Below, piece after piece: positions 53,564 to 62,223 of a stretch of DNA of 64,000 nucleotides. Location: positions 62,001-126,000 of the forward strand of contig JBFMAZ010000022.1 in assembly GCA_040755415.1 (NCBI GenBank), read 5' to 3'. Source of the DNA: QYQD01 sp040755415 (GTDB lineage Bacteria; Desulfobacterota; QYQD01). Below the pieces are notes generated by a model. The model made no database searches, was not told where the DNA came from, and saw nothing but the letters and a program-made list of their open reading frames with translations. Made by a program: the position numbers and the translations under genes. Position 1 is the stretch's first letter, and the number at the start of each line of letters is the position of its first letter.

Positions 53564-54595
53564 ATGAAACAGAGCAATGTTTCCCCGTCGATTTCAGAAT
53601 GGCGGGAACTGTACGAACAAGCAGATCGGTTCAGGGACCTGAAACCCTGGACCTGGATGTCAGATGCCGATCTTTTTGGTGTGCAGAATCCTGAGGATAT
53701 GGAAATCGGGTACTGTTGCGTACTGGGTGAACTGGGAGAGGTGCTGGCACTGGTGGTTTATCAAGGCTCCGAAGGTCTGGCCGGCTATTTAAAAATGCAA
53801 TCAGGTGAATTCGATTATGAGGATCCCTCGGCCATACATCTGCAAAAATGCCTAATGGCGTCATTCGAGGACAGAAAACACCTGACCAAAGAGGACCTGC
53901 AAATAGTAAAGGCGCTCGACCTCAAGTACAGGGGGCACCAAGCCTGGCCGCAATTCAGGAGCTATCTGCCCGGCTATCTTCCCTGGGTTTTGACCAAAGG
54001 TGAGGTAAGCTTTCTAAAGGTGGCACTGGATCAGGCCATCGAGGTATGCATCCGGTTTCGGGAGGACCCCGGTTTTCTTGATCCGCCGGAAGAAGGCGAA
54101 GTACTGGTAAGAACCCCCGTCCCTCGAGGCAGCAAGATAGAATGGCAAAACATTTGGATAAGGCCTCCGGCTGCAAAGCCGCGTGTCTTGCCAACCATTT
54201 CAGTCGATGAAATCCGCGTTCAAAGGATACGCAAAAACAAAGTCCTCGGCAAAGGCACCTGGGAAATTGATTTCTTCTATTTTCCGGGGTCGGTTCGGGA
54301 AGGAGAACGACCATTTTCCCCGGTAGTGTTTGCGGTTGTTGATAAGACCACCGGGCTGATTTTGCATAACTGGATGAATCCGCCATCGGAATTGTTTGCG
54401 GACTTCCAGACGAATATTCTGGATGTCTTGAGCCGAAGCAGAACTTTGCCGAGACAGGTACTGGTGGCAAAGAGTGAAATGGGCCAGATGTTACAGCCGA
54501 TTATCGCGGGACTGGGCATTGAGTTGAAGATGACTCCGCATTTGAGGGGAGTGGAACGGGTCGAAAAGGAGATGTATGCGCACTTCACCTCCTGA
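53564..54595 (+). CDS. DUF7309/DUF6930-like protein of unknown function
   Basis: A 343-aa soluble protein. The N-terminal ~170 residues (SEWRELYEQADRFRDLKPWT, then GYCCVLGELGEVLALVVYQG and AGYLKMQSGEF) resemble the DUF7309 domain as I recall it. The C-terminal ~150 residues (TWEIDFFYFPGSV, PFSPVVFAVVDKTTGLILHN, PRQVLVAKSEMGQML) resemble DUF6930. No catalytic motif stands out. Such proteins occur scattered in anaerobes and their role is unknown. It is a single gene after the toxin-antitoxin module in a rearranged region. Confidence 0.6.
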   Translation: MKQSNVSPSISEWRELYEQADRFRDLKPWTWMSDADLFGVQNPEDMEIGYCCVLGELGEVLALVVYQGSEGLAGYLKMQSGEFDYEDPSAIHLQKCLMASFEDRKHLTKEDLQIVKALDLKYRGHQAWPQFRSYLPGYLPWVLTKGEVSFLKVALDQAIEVCIRFREDPGFLDPPEEGEVLVRTPVPRGSKIEWQNIWIRPPAAKPRVLPTISVDEIRVQRIRKNKVLGKGTWEIDFFYFPGSVREGERPFSPVVFAVVDKTTGLILHNWMNPPSELFADFQTNILDVLSRSRTLPRQVLVAKSEMGQMLQPIIAGLGIELKMTPHLRGVERVEKEMYAHFTS

Positions 54596-54608
54596 AGATA
54601 AAAATCTT

Positions 54609-54627
54609 AGCCATGTAGGGTGGGCTG
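54609..54627. repeat. 19-base word AGCCATGTAGGGTGGGCTG (third copy)
   Basis: The identical 19 bases occur at 43107-43125, 52521-52539 and here, always in intergenic DNA and once exactly at the cysC-remnant junction. A related word (AGGGTGGGCTACC) is inside the structured element. It may mark recombination joints. Confidence 0.8.
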
Positions 54628-54702
54628 AGCCCAAATATTCTGGAAGCACAAAGCAGCCGGAAATAGCTGTGCAATAATGGGAGAGTCGTGTATAAAGGTT
54701 AA

Positions 54703-55284
54703 ATGACTATGGGATACCTTTTAGGACTTCAGGAATATCTGAATCAGACGTATGAGACTTCGGTCTTCGACCGGATAGTGCGTTCTAAGGAACTGTGGAT
54801 TTTTCATATCCATGGCAGCCGCACAGCCAAAGCCACAGTTTTGGAGAATTTAAGATATGACATGAAACTCGATCTGGAAGGGCAGATAGAGGATCTCCCA
54901 AAGACCCAGGTCAAGTTTCTTTACCCGGCCCACTTCTGCAAGTCTGTCGGACCTCTCATAAAAATAGACAAAAAGGTACGGGACCTTGGACTGGGGCCGA
55001 TTATCTCACGGCGAAAACGTTATTTTATCAAGAATAAGTCTTTGTTTCCTTTAATGAAGGAAAAACAGGTCGTCTACTTTACCTTATTGGAAGGCGAGAT
55101 CATAAGAGGCATCATTATTGATTTCAGCAGGTACGACGTCACCGTGAGTCTGAAAGGAGGCATACCAGTGACAGTGTTGCGCCATGCCGTGTACGACCTA
55201 CGAAACAAAAAGGGACGGTGCTTCCTAAAGTCCGTTCAAGAAGAACAGATGGACTGGCAAAAAAGCGAGCTTTTCGTCCCGTGA
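54703..55284 (+). CDS. Tandem Sm/Hfq-like RNA-binding protein
   Basis: A 193-aa protein with two Sm-like segments. The clearer one is near residues 118-172: KEKQVVYFTLLEGEIIRGII, IDFSRYDVTVSLKGGIPVTV and LRHAVYDLRNKKG, which follows Hfq Sm1 (xVxxxLxxGxxxxGxIxxFDxxxVxLK) and Sm2 (xKHAIxxV, here LRHAVYDL). Residues ~17-66 (FDRIVRSKELWIFHIHGSRT, VLENLRYDMKLDLEG, VKFLYPAH) look like a second, more diverged Sm fold. Ordinary Hfq is a ~75-aa single Sm hexamer, so a tandem protein might form a trimer of dimers. RNA binding is inferred. It is convergent with the formate dehydrogenase gene, 17 bases apart. Confidence 0.6.
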   Translation: MTMGYLLGLQEYLNQTYETSVFDRIVRSKELWIFHIHGSRTAKATVLENLRYDMKLDLEGQIEDLPKTQVKFLYPAHFCKSVGPLIKIDKKVRDLGLGPIISRRKRYFIKNKSLFPLMKEKQVVYFTLLEGEIIRGIIIDFSRYDVTVSLKGGIPVTVLRHAVYDLRNKKGRCFLKSVQEEQMDWQKSELFVP

Positions 55285-55301
55285 TGGCTTGAGTTTTACG
55301 G

Positions 55302-58300
55302 TCAGGCATAAACCGGCCTGAGCCGCACGGCGCAGACCTTATACTCGGGTATCTTGGAAACCGGGTCAACCCCGGGATTGGTAAGGAGGTTGGCGGCGGC
55401 CTCCCGGAAGTGGAAAGGCAGAAACACCGTACCCCGCTGGCACATCTCTGTAAGTGCCACCCGCACCGTTATGTTACCCCGCCTTGAGATAATGCGCACC
55501 GGAGAATGATCGTCAATATTCAGGGCAAAGGCGTCAATGGGGTTCATTTCTACCATAACCTCCGGGTACATCTTGTTTAAGCCCTCAGCGCGGCGGCTCA
55601 TGGTGCCGCTATTGTAGTGATAGAGCACCCGTCCGGTAGAAAGCAAAAATGGATAGTCATCGTCCGGCATCTCGCTGGCCGGGATCACCTCCAGGGCATG
55701 GAATAGACCTTTCCCGCGGGTAAAACCATTGCAATGCAAGACCGGCGTACCGGGATGGTCCAACGCCGGGCAAGGCCATTGAATCCCTGTCTCTTCCAGG
55801 CGATCGTAATAAATGCCCCCATAGGTGGGCGTCAAGCTGGCTATTTCCTCCATGATCTCTTCCGGCGACTGATAGGACATCTCGTATCCCATCTTTGCCG
55901 ACAGGTCACAGATAATTCTCCAATCCGGCCTGCTTTGCCCCGGAGGTGAAAGGGCCTGTCTGACCCTCTGTACCCGCCTCTCCGTATTGGTAAAAGTGCC
56001 CTCTTTCTCTGCGTAACTTGCCGCCGGCAAGACCACATCGGCCAGCCTGGCCGTCCGAGTAAGAAAGATATCCTGCACCACGAGGAATTCAAGATTCTCC
56101 AAGGCCGATCGGACATGATTAAGATCCGGGTCGCTTATCATGGGGTTCTCACCCATAATGTAAAGGCCCTTTATCTTCCCCTCGCCGGCCTGTTTTATCA
56201 TCTCCGTAGCCGTAAGGCCGGGTTCCCCGGGCAGCCGGGCATCCCAGGCCTCCTCAAATTTCCGCCTGACGGCTGCATCGGCAATACTTTGATATCCGGG
56301 GAGCACGTTAGGCAAGGCCCCCATATCACAAGCGCCCTGGACGTTATTCTGCCCGCGTAGGGGATTCACCCCGCCCCCTTCGATCCCTACATTACCGCAC
56401 AGCATGGCCAGGTTGGCAATAGCCTTTACATTGTCCGTGCCGCTCCGGTGCTGGGTGATACCCATACAATAGACGATGGCCGCCCGCCCCGCCTGTGCAT
56501 AGAGACGGGCTGCTTTTCTGAGGTCCTCCGCCGGTATCCCGGTGATCATCTGTACCAGCTCAGGGGTGTATTTTTCCACTGTTTGGGCAAAGGCCTCGAA
56601 GTTTTCTGTCCGCTCCCGAACATAATCCTTATCCCATAGCCCCTCTTTAACAATCACGTGGGCCAATCCATTTAACCAGGCTATATCCGTGCCCGGCCGG
56701 GGCCGAAGATAGATATCTGCATACTGCGTCATCTTGATTACCCGGGGGTCGGCCACGATCAGCTTCTTCCGCAGCCGGGTGACCGCGCTTATGATATGCA
56801 GACTGATAACCGGGTGGTTTTCTGTAGTGTTGCTGCCTGTAAGCAGGATAACGTCGGCCTTTTCCAAGTCCTGGATGGAATTGGTCATGGCCCCGCTGCC
56901 AAATGCGGCAGCCAGACCGGCTACCGTGGAGGAGTGTCAGAGCCGGGCGCAGTGATCTATATTATTTGTCCCAAGGACGGCCCGGGCCAGCTTTTGCATC
57001 AGATAATTTTCTTCATTGGTACATTTAGCCGAGCAGAGTACACCCAGGCCCTCCGCTCCATACGTCTCTTTGAGTTCCTTAAGTCTATCGGCAATAAGCT
57101 CCAGTGCCTCATCCCAAGTGCAGGCCTGAAGCTCGCCATCCTTGCGTATCATGGGCCTAGTAAGCCGGTCCGGGTGTTTAATAAAATCATGCCCGAAGCG
57201 CCCTTTTACGCAGAGGTGTCCTTGATTGGGGATAAAACCTGGATCAGAAGTTACTTCTACCAGCTTCTCTCCCCGAATATTGAGAATCAGGTTACAACCA
57301 GTACCGCAATAAGGGCAAACGGTTTTAACCTGCCTCAGTTCACCGGCCAGGGATTGCTCGGTTTCCTTCTTGACCAGGGCCCCGGTCGGACAATTATCGG
57401 CACACAGGCCGCAGAACACGCAGTTGTCATTAATGGTCAGCGAAATCGCCCGCAGTTGGCCGACAGTTTCCAGTTCGCCTTCTTCCAGGTTGATAGCCTC
57501 ATATTCACAGACATTCTTGCAACGCCGGCAGAGTACACATTTATTCAGGTCAATGGTTATAAAAGGATGACGGCGATCCACCTTGTAGTTGAGGCGGGTG
57601 CCAATCCCGTAATGAGAAAGATCAACATTATATTGAGGGGCCTCACGCCGAATAATGCACTTGTCCACGGCATGACACCCGCACGCGAGGCACCGCTCCG
57701 CCTCTTTCACCGCCATCTCTTCAACATAACCCGTTTCTAACTCGCCGAAGTCGCCGGCCAGGGTCTTGGGGTGGCGTATCGGCATTCTCTGCCTGGGACG
57801 TGGAGGTACTTCTTCGAAGTTCCGCAGATCGACGTCTTCAAAAAACTCGCCTTTAGTGATATTAAACGGGGTACGCGGCAACTCTATTTCCCGTTCGGTT
57901 AGATACATATGGATAGCATCGGCCGCCTTTCGCCCTTGTGCTATGGCCTCGACAACGGTGCGCGGTCCGCTGACCGCATCGCCTCCGGCAAATATCCCCT
58001 CTAAATTGGTGACAAGAGTACGGGGGGCCGCCTCGATAGTATTCCAGCGGGTAAGCCCTAGCCCTTCGGTCAGACCCTCGGCATGACATTTTCCGATCTC
58101 TACCGACTGGCCGATAGCTGCAATAACACTATCTACCTGTATCACACTTTCCGATCCAGGGACAGGCACGGGACGCCTCCGGCCGCTCTGATCCGGTTCC
58201 CCCAGCTTCATCCTCTGCACTTCGAGATTAAGGAAACCGTCGCCCGGTGTAATCCTGGTTGGTGCCGCCATCAGGAAAAATTTAACCCCTTCGTCTTCAG

Positions 58301-59417
58301 CCTCTTTGATCTCGCGGTGGCTGGCCGGCATCTCCATCCGTGACCGGCGGTAAACTATAGTCACCTCAGTCGCCCCGAGCCTGAGAGAGGTACGGGCGGC
58401 ATCAATGGCGGTATTGCCCCCACCGATTACGGCCACCCTCGGCCCTACATGAACCTCGTCACCTTCGGCAAACTTGCGGAGAAAATCAATGCCAGAAAAG
58501 ACTCCGGGGAGATCTTCGCCTTCGATGCCCATGGGACGGCTCTTCCACGCCCCTATACCGATGAATATGGACTCGAACCCTTCCTGTTTCAGGCTCTCCA
58601 GAGAAAAATCCCTACCCCATTTCCGGCCGCACCTCACCTCAACGCCCAGGTCAAGGATAAATTGTATCTCGGCATCCAATATTTTCTTAGGCAAGCGGTA
58701 CTCCGGGATGCCATAACGAAGCATTCCGCCCAATGCAGGCATGGCCTCGAATATGGTTAGCCGGTGCCCCTTACGGGCCAGATAGTATGCAGCGCTGAGT
58801 CCGGCCGGCCCACCTCCGATTACGGCTATCCGGTGATCGGTAGAGGGTTGCTGAGGTACAGGAATGGACTCCTTGTGTGCAAGTCCATAGTCGGCTACAA
58901 ACCTCTTTAGATGATTTATCGCCACACTGCCATCTACGAGGTTGCGGCGGCAACGCGATTCACAAAATCGGGGGCAGACCCGCCCTACCGAAAGGGGCAA
59001 GGGATTTTTCTCCTTAATGAGCTCTAAGGCCTCAAGGTATCTCCCAGCCGCAATATGGGCAATATACCCCTGGATATCTATATTGGCGGGGCAGGCCAGA
59101 GAACATGGCGCTGTGCAGTCGCCATAATGTTCAGAAAACAGGAGTTCCAGGATGACCCGGCGGGCGGTCCTCACCTTTTCGGCGTTGGTGGCTACCACCA
59201 TGCCTTCAGAGACCGGCGTAGCACAGGAAGCGACGAGTCTGTCTTTACCTTCTACCTCCACGACACACAGACGGCAGGAGGCCGGGGGTTTTTTGAATTG
59301 GGGTAAGTAGCAAAGGGTAGGGATGTGGATGGCAGCCCTCCGGGCTGCCTCCAGGATGGTGGTTCCTTTCTCGACGGTTACTTTTCGGCCATCAATGGTT
59401 AAGGTTACTTCAGCCAT
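55302..59417 (-). CDS. Fused selenocysteine formate dehydrogenase with NAD(P)H-binding GltD-like module
   Basis: One 1371-aa selenoprotein. It would look like two genes (59417-56937 and 56888-55302) if the in-frame TGA at 56939-56937 were read as a stop. Order: NuoG-type [2Fe-2S] domain (Cys36, 48, 51, 65); a GltD/BfmBB-like FAD-NAD(P) oxidoreductase (RIAVIGGGPAGLSAAYYLA near 200, RVAVIGGGNTAIDAARTSLR near 335); two [4Fe-4S] ferredoxin motifs (CVLCRRCKNVCEYE, CVFCGLCADNCPTG); then the molybdopterin catalytic part with VCPYCGTGC (701-708) and CVKG. Sec827 is in DHCARL-U-HSSTVAGLAA; the His after Sec is the usual catalytic pair. It interconverts formate and CO2 with an NAD(P)H or ferredoxin link, in the cytoplasm. 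It follows acsE by 42 bases. Confidence 0.88.
56906..56939 (-). promoter_or_regulatory. Selenocysteine codon and bacterial SECIS hairpin
   Basis: On the minus strand TGA (56939-56937) is followed after 10 bases by CGGTAGCC-GGTCT-GGCTGCCG (56926-56906), a perfect 8-bp stem (one G-U) with the loop GGTCT. Placement and loop match the fdhF-type SelB-binding hairpin, which also has an AGGUCU-like apical loop. Reading continues in frame for 528 more codons of formate dehydrogenase. Confidence 0.88.
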
Positions 59418-59459
59418 ACCTTATACATACAATATTATTCGGGTATATGCCTTCAAAAA

Positions 59460-60341
59460 TTACACCGTCAGCCAGGAGTGAGAATAGAGCGTCTTTCCCA
59501 TGAGAACCCGCGCCGTCTTATAGTACTCAAGTTCTTTTGGGCTAAGATCCTTGGCGTCAGGCTCGTTACCGTCCATCATGCCATGTACAAGCTTAACGAC
59601 TTCAGTCATTCCACCTTTCGCAATGGTCAATAACTCCTCATCATAACCGTCTACTATGGCCGAATAAATCCCATACTTCATAAGCATGATAAGATAACAA
59701 CGGTTGATATAAGGCCTCAGATCGTGCGGCGTCCCGTTAGAGATATTGGAAAGGCCGACAATGGATTTGGCGCCCGGGGCGATTTCCAGAAGCATGGACA
59801 TAAATTCCAGCCCGGCCAGCACCTGGTTGATGTCCATGCTTATTGGAGTGGCTATGGGATCGATCCATACCTTTTCTGTAGGGATACCGGCTTCATTGGC
59901 CTTATAGACAAGGTCCACGCAGTGGGCGGCCCGCTCATTGGCGTCTCGCGGCATACCTTCCTGACTCCAGAGAAGGCCGATCATATCGGCATTATACTTA
60001 ACCGCCATCGGCAAAAGGGCCTCCAGCCGTTCCGGCTGCAGGGAAATTGAATTTATAAGGGATTTACCTGGATTGGCCTTGAGACCGGCCTCAATAGCGA
60101 CTGGATTGCTGGTATCCAGGGAGAGGGGCAGGTCCGTTACCGCACGTACGGTCTTAACCAGCCAATCCATGGTCTCATCTCCACCCTTACGGGCCGGACC
60201 GATGTTGAGATCAAGATAATCCGCCCCGGCTTTAGCAAGCTCCCGGGTCATATCCTGGATCGGCTTGGCCTGACGCTCCTTTATAGCCGCACCAATGGTC
60301 TTGGACATAATATTGATGTTTTCCGCCACACAAACAACCAT
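59460..60341 (-). CDS. acsE: Methyltetrahydrofolate:corrinoid/iron-sulfur protein methyltransferase
   Basis: A 293-aa TIM-barrel pterin-binding enzyme that moves the methyl group of methyl-tetrahydrofolate to the corrinoid Fe-S protein, in the methyl branch of the Wood-Ljungdahl pathway. Family stretches are VCVAENINIMSKTIGAAIKE, AGADYLDLNIGPARKGGDET, LPLSLDTSNPVAIEAGLK, SLINSISLQ and IVGLSNISNGTPHDLRPYIN. The ATG at 60341 with GGAGG is chosen; the frame opens at 60383 but that part enters a family A repeat. The protein is ~30 aa longer than the Moorella enzyme at its C-terminus. It lies between acsC and the formate dehydrogenase on the same strand. Confidence 0.93.
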   Translation of the reverse strand: MVVCVAENINIMSKTIGAAIKERQAKPIQDMTRELAKAGADYLDLNIGPARKGGDETMDWLVKTVRAVTDLPLSLDTSNPVAIEAGLKANPGKSLINSISLQPERLEALLPMAVKYNADMIGLLWSQEGMPRDANERAAHCVDLVYKANEAGIPTEKVWIDPIATPISMDINQVLAGLEFMSMLLEIAPGAKSIVGLSNISNGTPHDLRPYINRCYLIMLMKYGIYSAIVDGYDEELLTIAKGGMTEVVKLVHGMMDGNEPDAKDLSPKELEYYKTARVLMGKTLYSHSWLTV

Positions 60342-60371
60342 AAAAAACCTCCGATAAAATTGAGATATTGG

Positions 60372-60502
60372 AGCTTCTTGCAAAAATCGTCACACCGGTG
60401 AAAACCGGTGTCCAGAGGTATCTCAAGCTGCTTAAAATTACTGGATTCCGGCTTTTGCCGGAATGACAAGAACGCCATTTACAAGACTTTTGCAAGAGCC
60501 TT
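60372..60502. repeat. MITE-like element, family A, copy 2, TATTGG target duplication
   Basis: A 131-bp copy of the element at 257-385, about 90% alike by eye. TATTGG lies directly outside both ends (60366-60371 and 60503-60508). The ends AGCTTCTTGCAAAA and, reversed, AGGCTCTTGCAAAA form the inverted repeat. It sits in the acsC-acsE spacer, partly overlapping the upstream extension of the acsE frame. Confidence 0.8.
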
Positions 60503-60539
60503 ATTGGATACCTTTTAACCGAAATTCCCGCCCCAGACA

Positions 60540-60762
60540 AGCTGAAACAAATTCGAAATCCGAAGCACGAAATCCGAAACAATATCGAATCACCAAAATG
60601 AGAAATTCAAAACGAATTAGCTCTGCCGCAATTTGGGACATTATTGAATTTGAACATTCGGATTTGTTTTGAGTTTCGATATTCGAATTTCGGATTTAAG
60701 TCACCGCACTCTGCAACTGGAACCCTGGAAGTCGGACCATTTCAAAGCGCTAAAGTGATACA
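60540..60762. repeat. ATCCGAAATC/GATTTCGGAT repeat and a lone family B-like end
   Basis: 60540-60715 is made of ACAAATTCGAAATCCGAAGC and GAATTTCGGATTT runs like the interior of family E. At 60737-60761, TTTCAAAGCGCTAAAGTGATAC (first two bases omitted from a 20-base view: TCAAAGCGCTAAAGTGATAC) resembles the right end of family B. This may be a solo end or a decayed copy. No gene is seen in 60342-60774. Confidence 0.55.
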
Positions 60763-60774
60763 ACAAATTTAATA

Positions 60775-62121
60775 TCATGCACTCCACTGCTTAAGATACG
60801 CCGGGAGGTGAGCCGCCTCCCGGGGGCCAACCAATATCTGCCAATCCGGCAGTTCCTCTTCCAGTTCACCACTCATACCCGCGAGGTACCCAGGGATAAC
60901 CAGCTTACGGTGTTTTACCCGATCGGCTATGCCACACTTTTTGACAAACATGGCTACGGTATCGGCAGCAAATTTACCCGCAGCCCAGGCCGTAAGGACG
61001 GACAGACCCTCGGTATCCTTAATAAGCAGCCAGGAAGGAATACGGCTCGACTCTACCTCGCCAGAAACGATAAAGTAGGTCAAAGAGAAATTGGATGTGA
61101 TCAAAACCGGCGAATCTTCCCTGGGGCCTCCAATCTCATAGATCTTTTCCTCGACGGCCATAGGACGCTGGGGGTCGGTATAGATATTCAAGCTGTCTAG
61201 AAGAAGCGGAAAGACGTTATGGCCCTCCATCTCCGAGAGTACAATAATTCCTGCATATTTGGCAATAAGCATCGAGGCAATCAGGGCTTCCTTCATCTTG
61301 CTATCCGTCAATTGGCCAGGGAAGGTAATGGTAGGGAATCCCACTTGTTTAACCTTCTTGACTAAGGCCGAACGCCGGATGACTACCTGATCCTCCAGGG
61401 CCTTCTTAACGTTTGCTGGCTGGCTGTCTATCACCAGGTCCTTAAGCCCCATCCCCAGGAGCTTATCCGTAATAGCCATGACCTCATCCAGGCCGGAGCC
61501 TTTTACCGCCAGAGGGCAGGCCGACTCTTTGGCCAGATTACCCATAGCCTCTGCCGTATCTTTGGTAGCTGCATAGATAAGAGGTTTCTTATCCTTGCCA
61601 ACCTTCAGGGCCTCGGCCATAACCTCCGGCTTATCGCCCATCAGGATGATACCGGCATCCATTTGATCAATCACCCGCTTTACAAAAGTGGCAAACTTAC
61701 CGGCGTCTCCGGATTCTTCTTTGAGCGCCAGCATCTGTGGACGCAGGATCAACCCCACCCGCTCAAATTCCAGGTCTCTAAATTTAGAAAGTTTTTCATT
61801 TACTACGGAATCATCCATGGTGTCAGAAAGCATGAGAGCCAGACCTGGAGGATTCTCAAACCGCTTCTCATGCCTGAACATGACCGTCTCACCACCCAGC
61901 TTAACCGCACGGTCGCCCGTGCCAATAGTCACGGTACGGATAGGCGGCGCCGAGGCCTCGTCTATCTCTGCCCTCACATCTTCCGAGACATAAGGACAGG
62001 CAGCCAATTCGGCCTGACCAGTAGCCAGTTTCATAGCAAAAGCCAGACAGGTGGGAACCCCGCATTCGCCACAGTTTTTCTTGGGTAATTTCTTAAATAT
62101 CTCTATGCCACTTAATGCCAT
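60775..62121 (-). CDS. acsC: Corrinoid/iron-sulfur protein large subunit (CFeSP gamma)
   Basis: A 448-aa protein. The N-terminal [4Fe-4S] domain has Cys17, Cys20, Cys25 and Cys42 (KKNCGECGVPTCLAFAMKLA then AELAACPY). A TIM-barrel domain follows, and the C-terminal corrinoid-binding part starts about residue 330 (EDSPVLITSNFSLTYFIVSG). It carries the cobalamin-bound methyl group between AcsE and acetyl-CoA synthase. The partner small subunit (acsD) is not between acsB and acsE in this window and probably lies outside it. Length fits the family (~450 aa). It is 102 bases from acsB, with a dispersed repeat in the spacer. Confidence 0.95.
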   Translation of the reverse strand: MALSGIEIFKKLPKKNCGECGVPTCLAFAMKLATGQAELAACPYVSEDVRAEIDEASAPPIRTVTIGTGDRAVKLGGETVMFRHEKRFENPPGLALMLSDTMDDSVVNEKLSKFRDLEFERVGLILRPQMLALKEESGDAGKFATFVKRVIDQMDAGIILMGDKPEVMAEALKVGKDKKPLIYAATKDTAEAMGNLAKESACPLAVKGSGLDEVMAITDKLLGMGLKDLVIDSQPANVKKALEDQVVIRRSALVKKVKQVGFPTITFPGQLTDSKMKEALIASMLIAKYAGIIVLSEMEGHNVFPLLLDSLNIYTDPQRPMAVEEKIYEIGGPREDSPVLITSNFSLTYFIVSGEVESSRIPSWLLIKDTEGLSVLTAWAAGKFAADTVAMFVKKCGIADRVKHRKLVIPGYLAGMSGELEEELPDWQILVGPREAAHLPAYLKQWSA

Positions 62122-62148
62122 TCTAAAATCTCCTTTCTATGCATCAGG

Positions 62149-62217
62149 CCACAGATAAACGCAGATTATCAGGATGTTAAATCTTTTTCTGCGTACATCG
62201 GCGAAAATCTGCGTCCT
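62149..62217. repeat. Dispersed CCACAGAT...ATCTGCGT repeat in the acsB-acsC spacer
   Basis: GCCACAGATAAACGCAGATT at the left and TTTTCTGCGTACATCGGCGA then AAATCTGCGTCC at the right make an imperfect inverted repeat. It resembles the elements at 2041 and 42003. It would form a hairpin in the acs transcript. Confidence 0.55.
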
Positions 62218-62223
62218 TTTAAT

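Noticed and set aside
56937..56939. TGA as the end of an 826-aa oxidoreductase and a separate downstream dehydrogenase
   Set aside because: The frame continues with catalytic-domain sequence, a SECIS hairpin follows, and the residue after TGA is His as in selenocysteine formate dehydrogenases.
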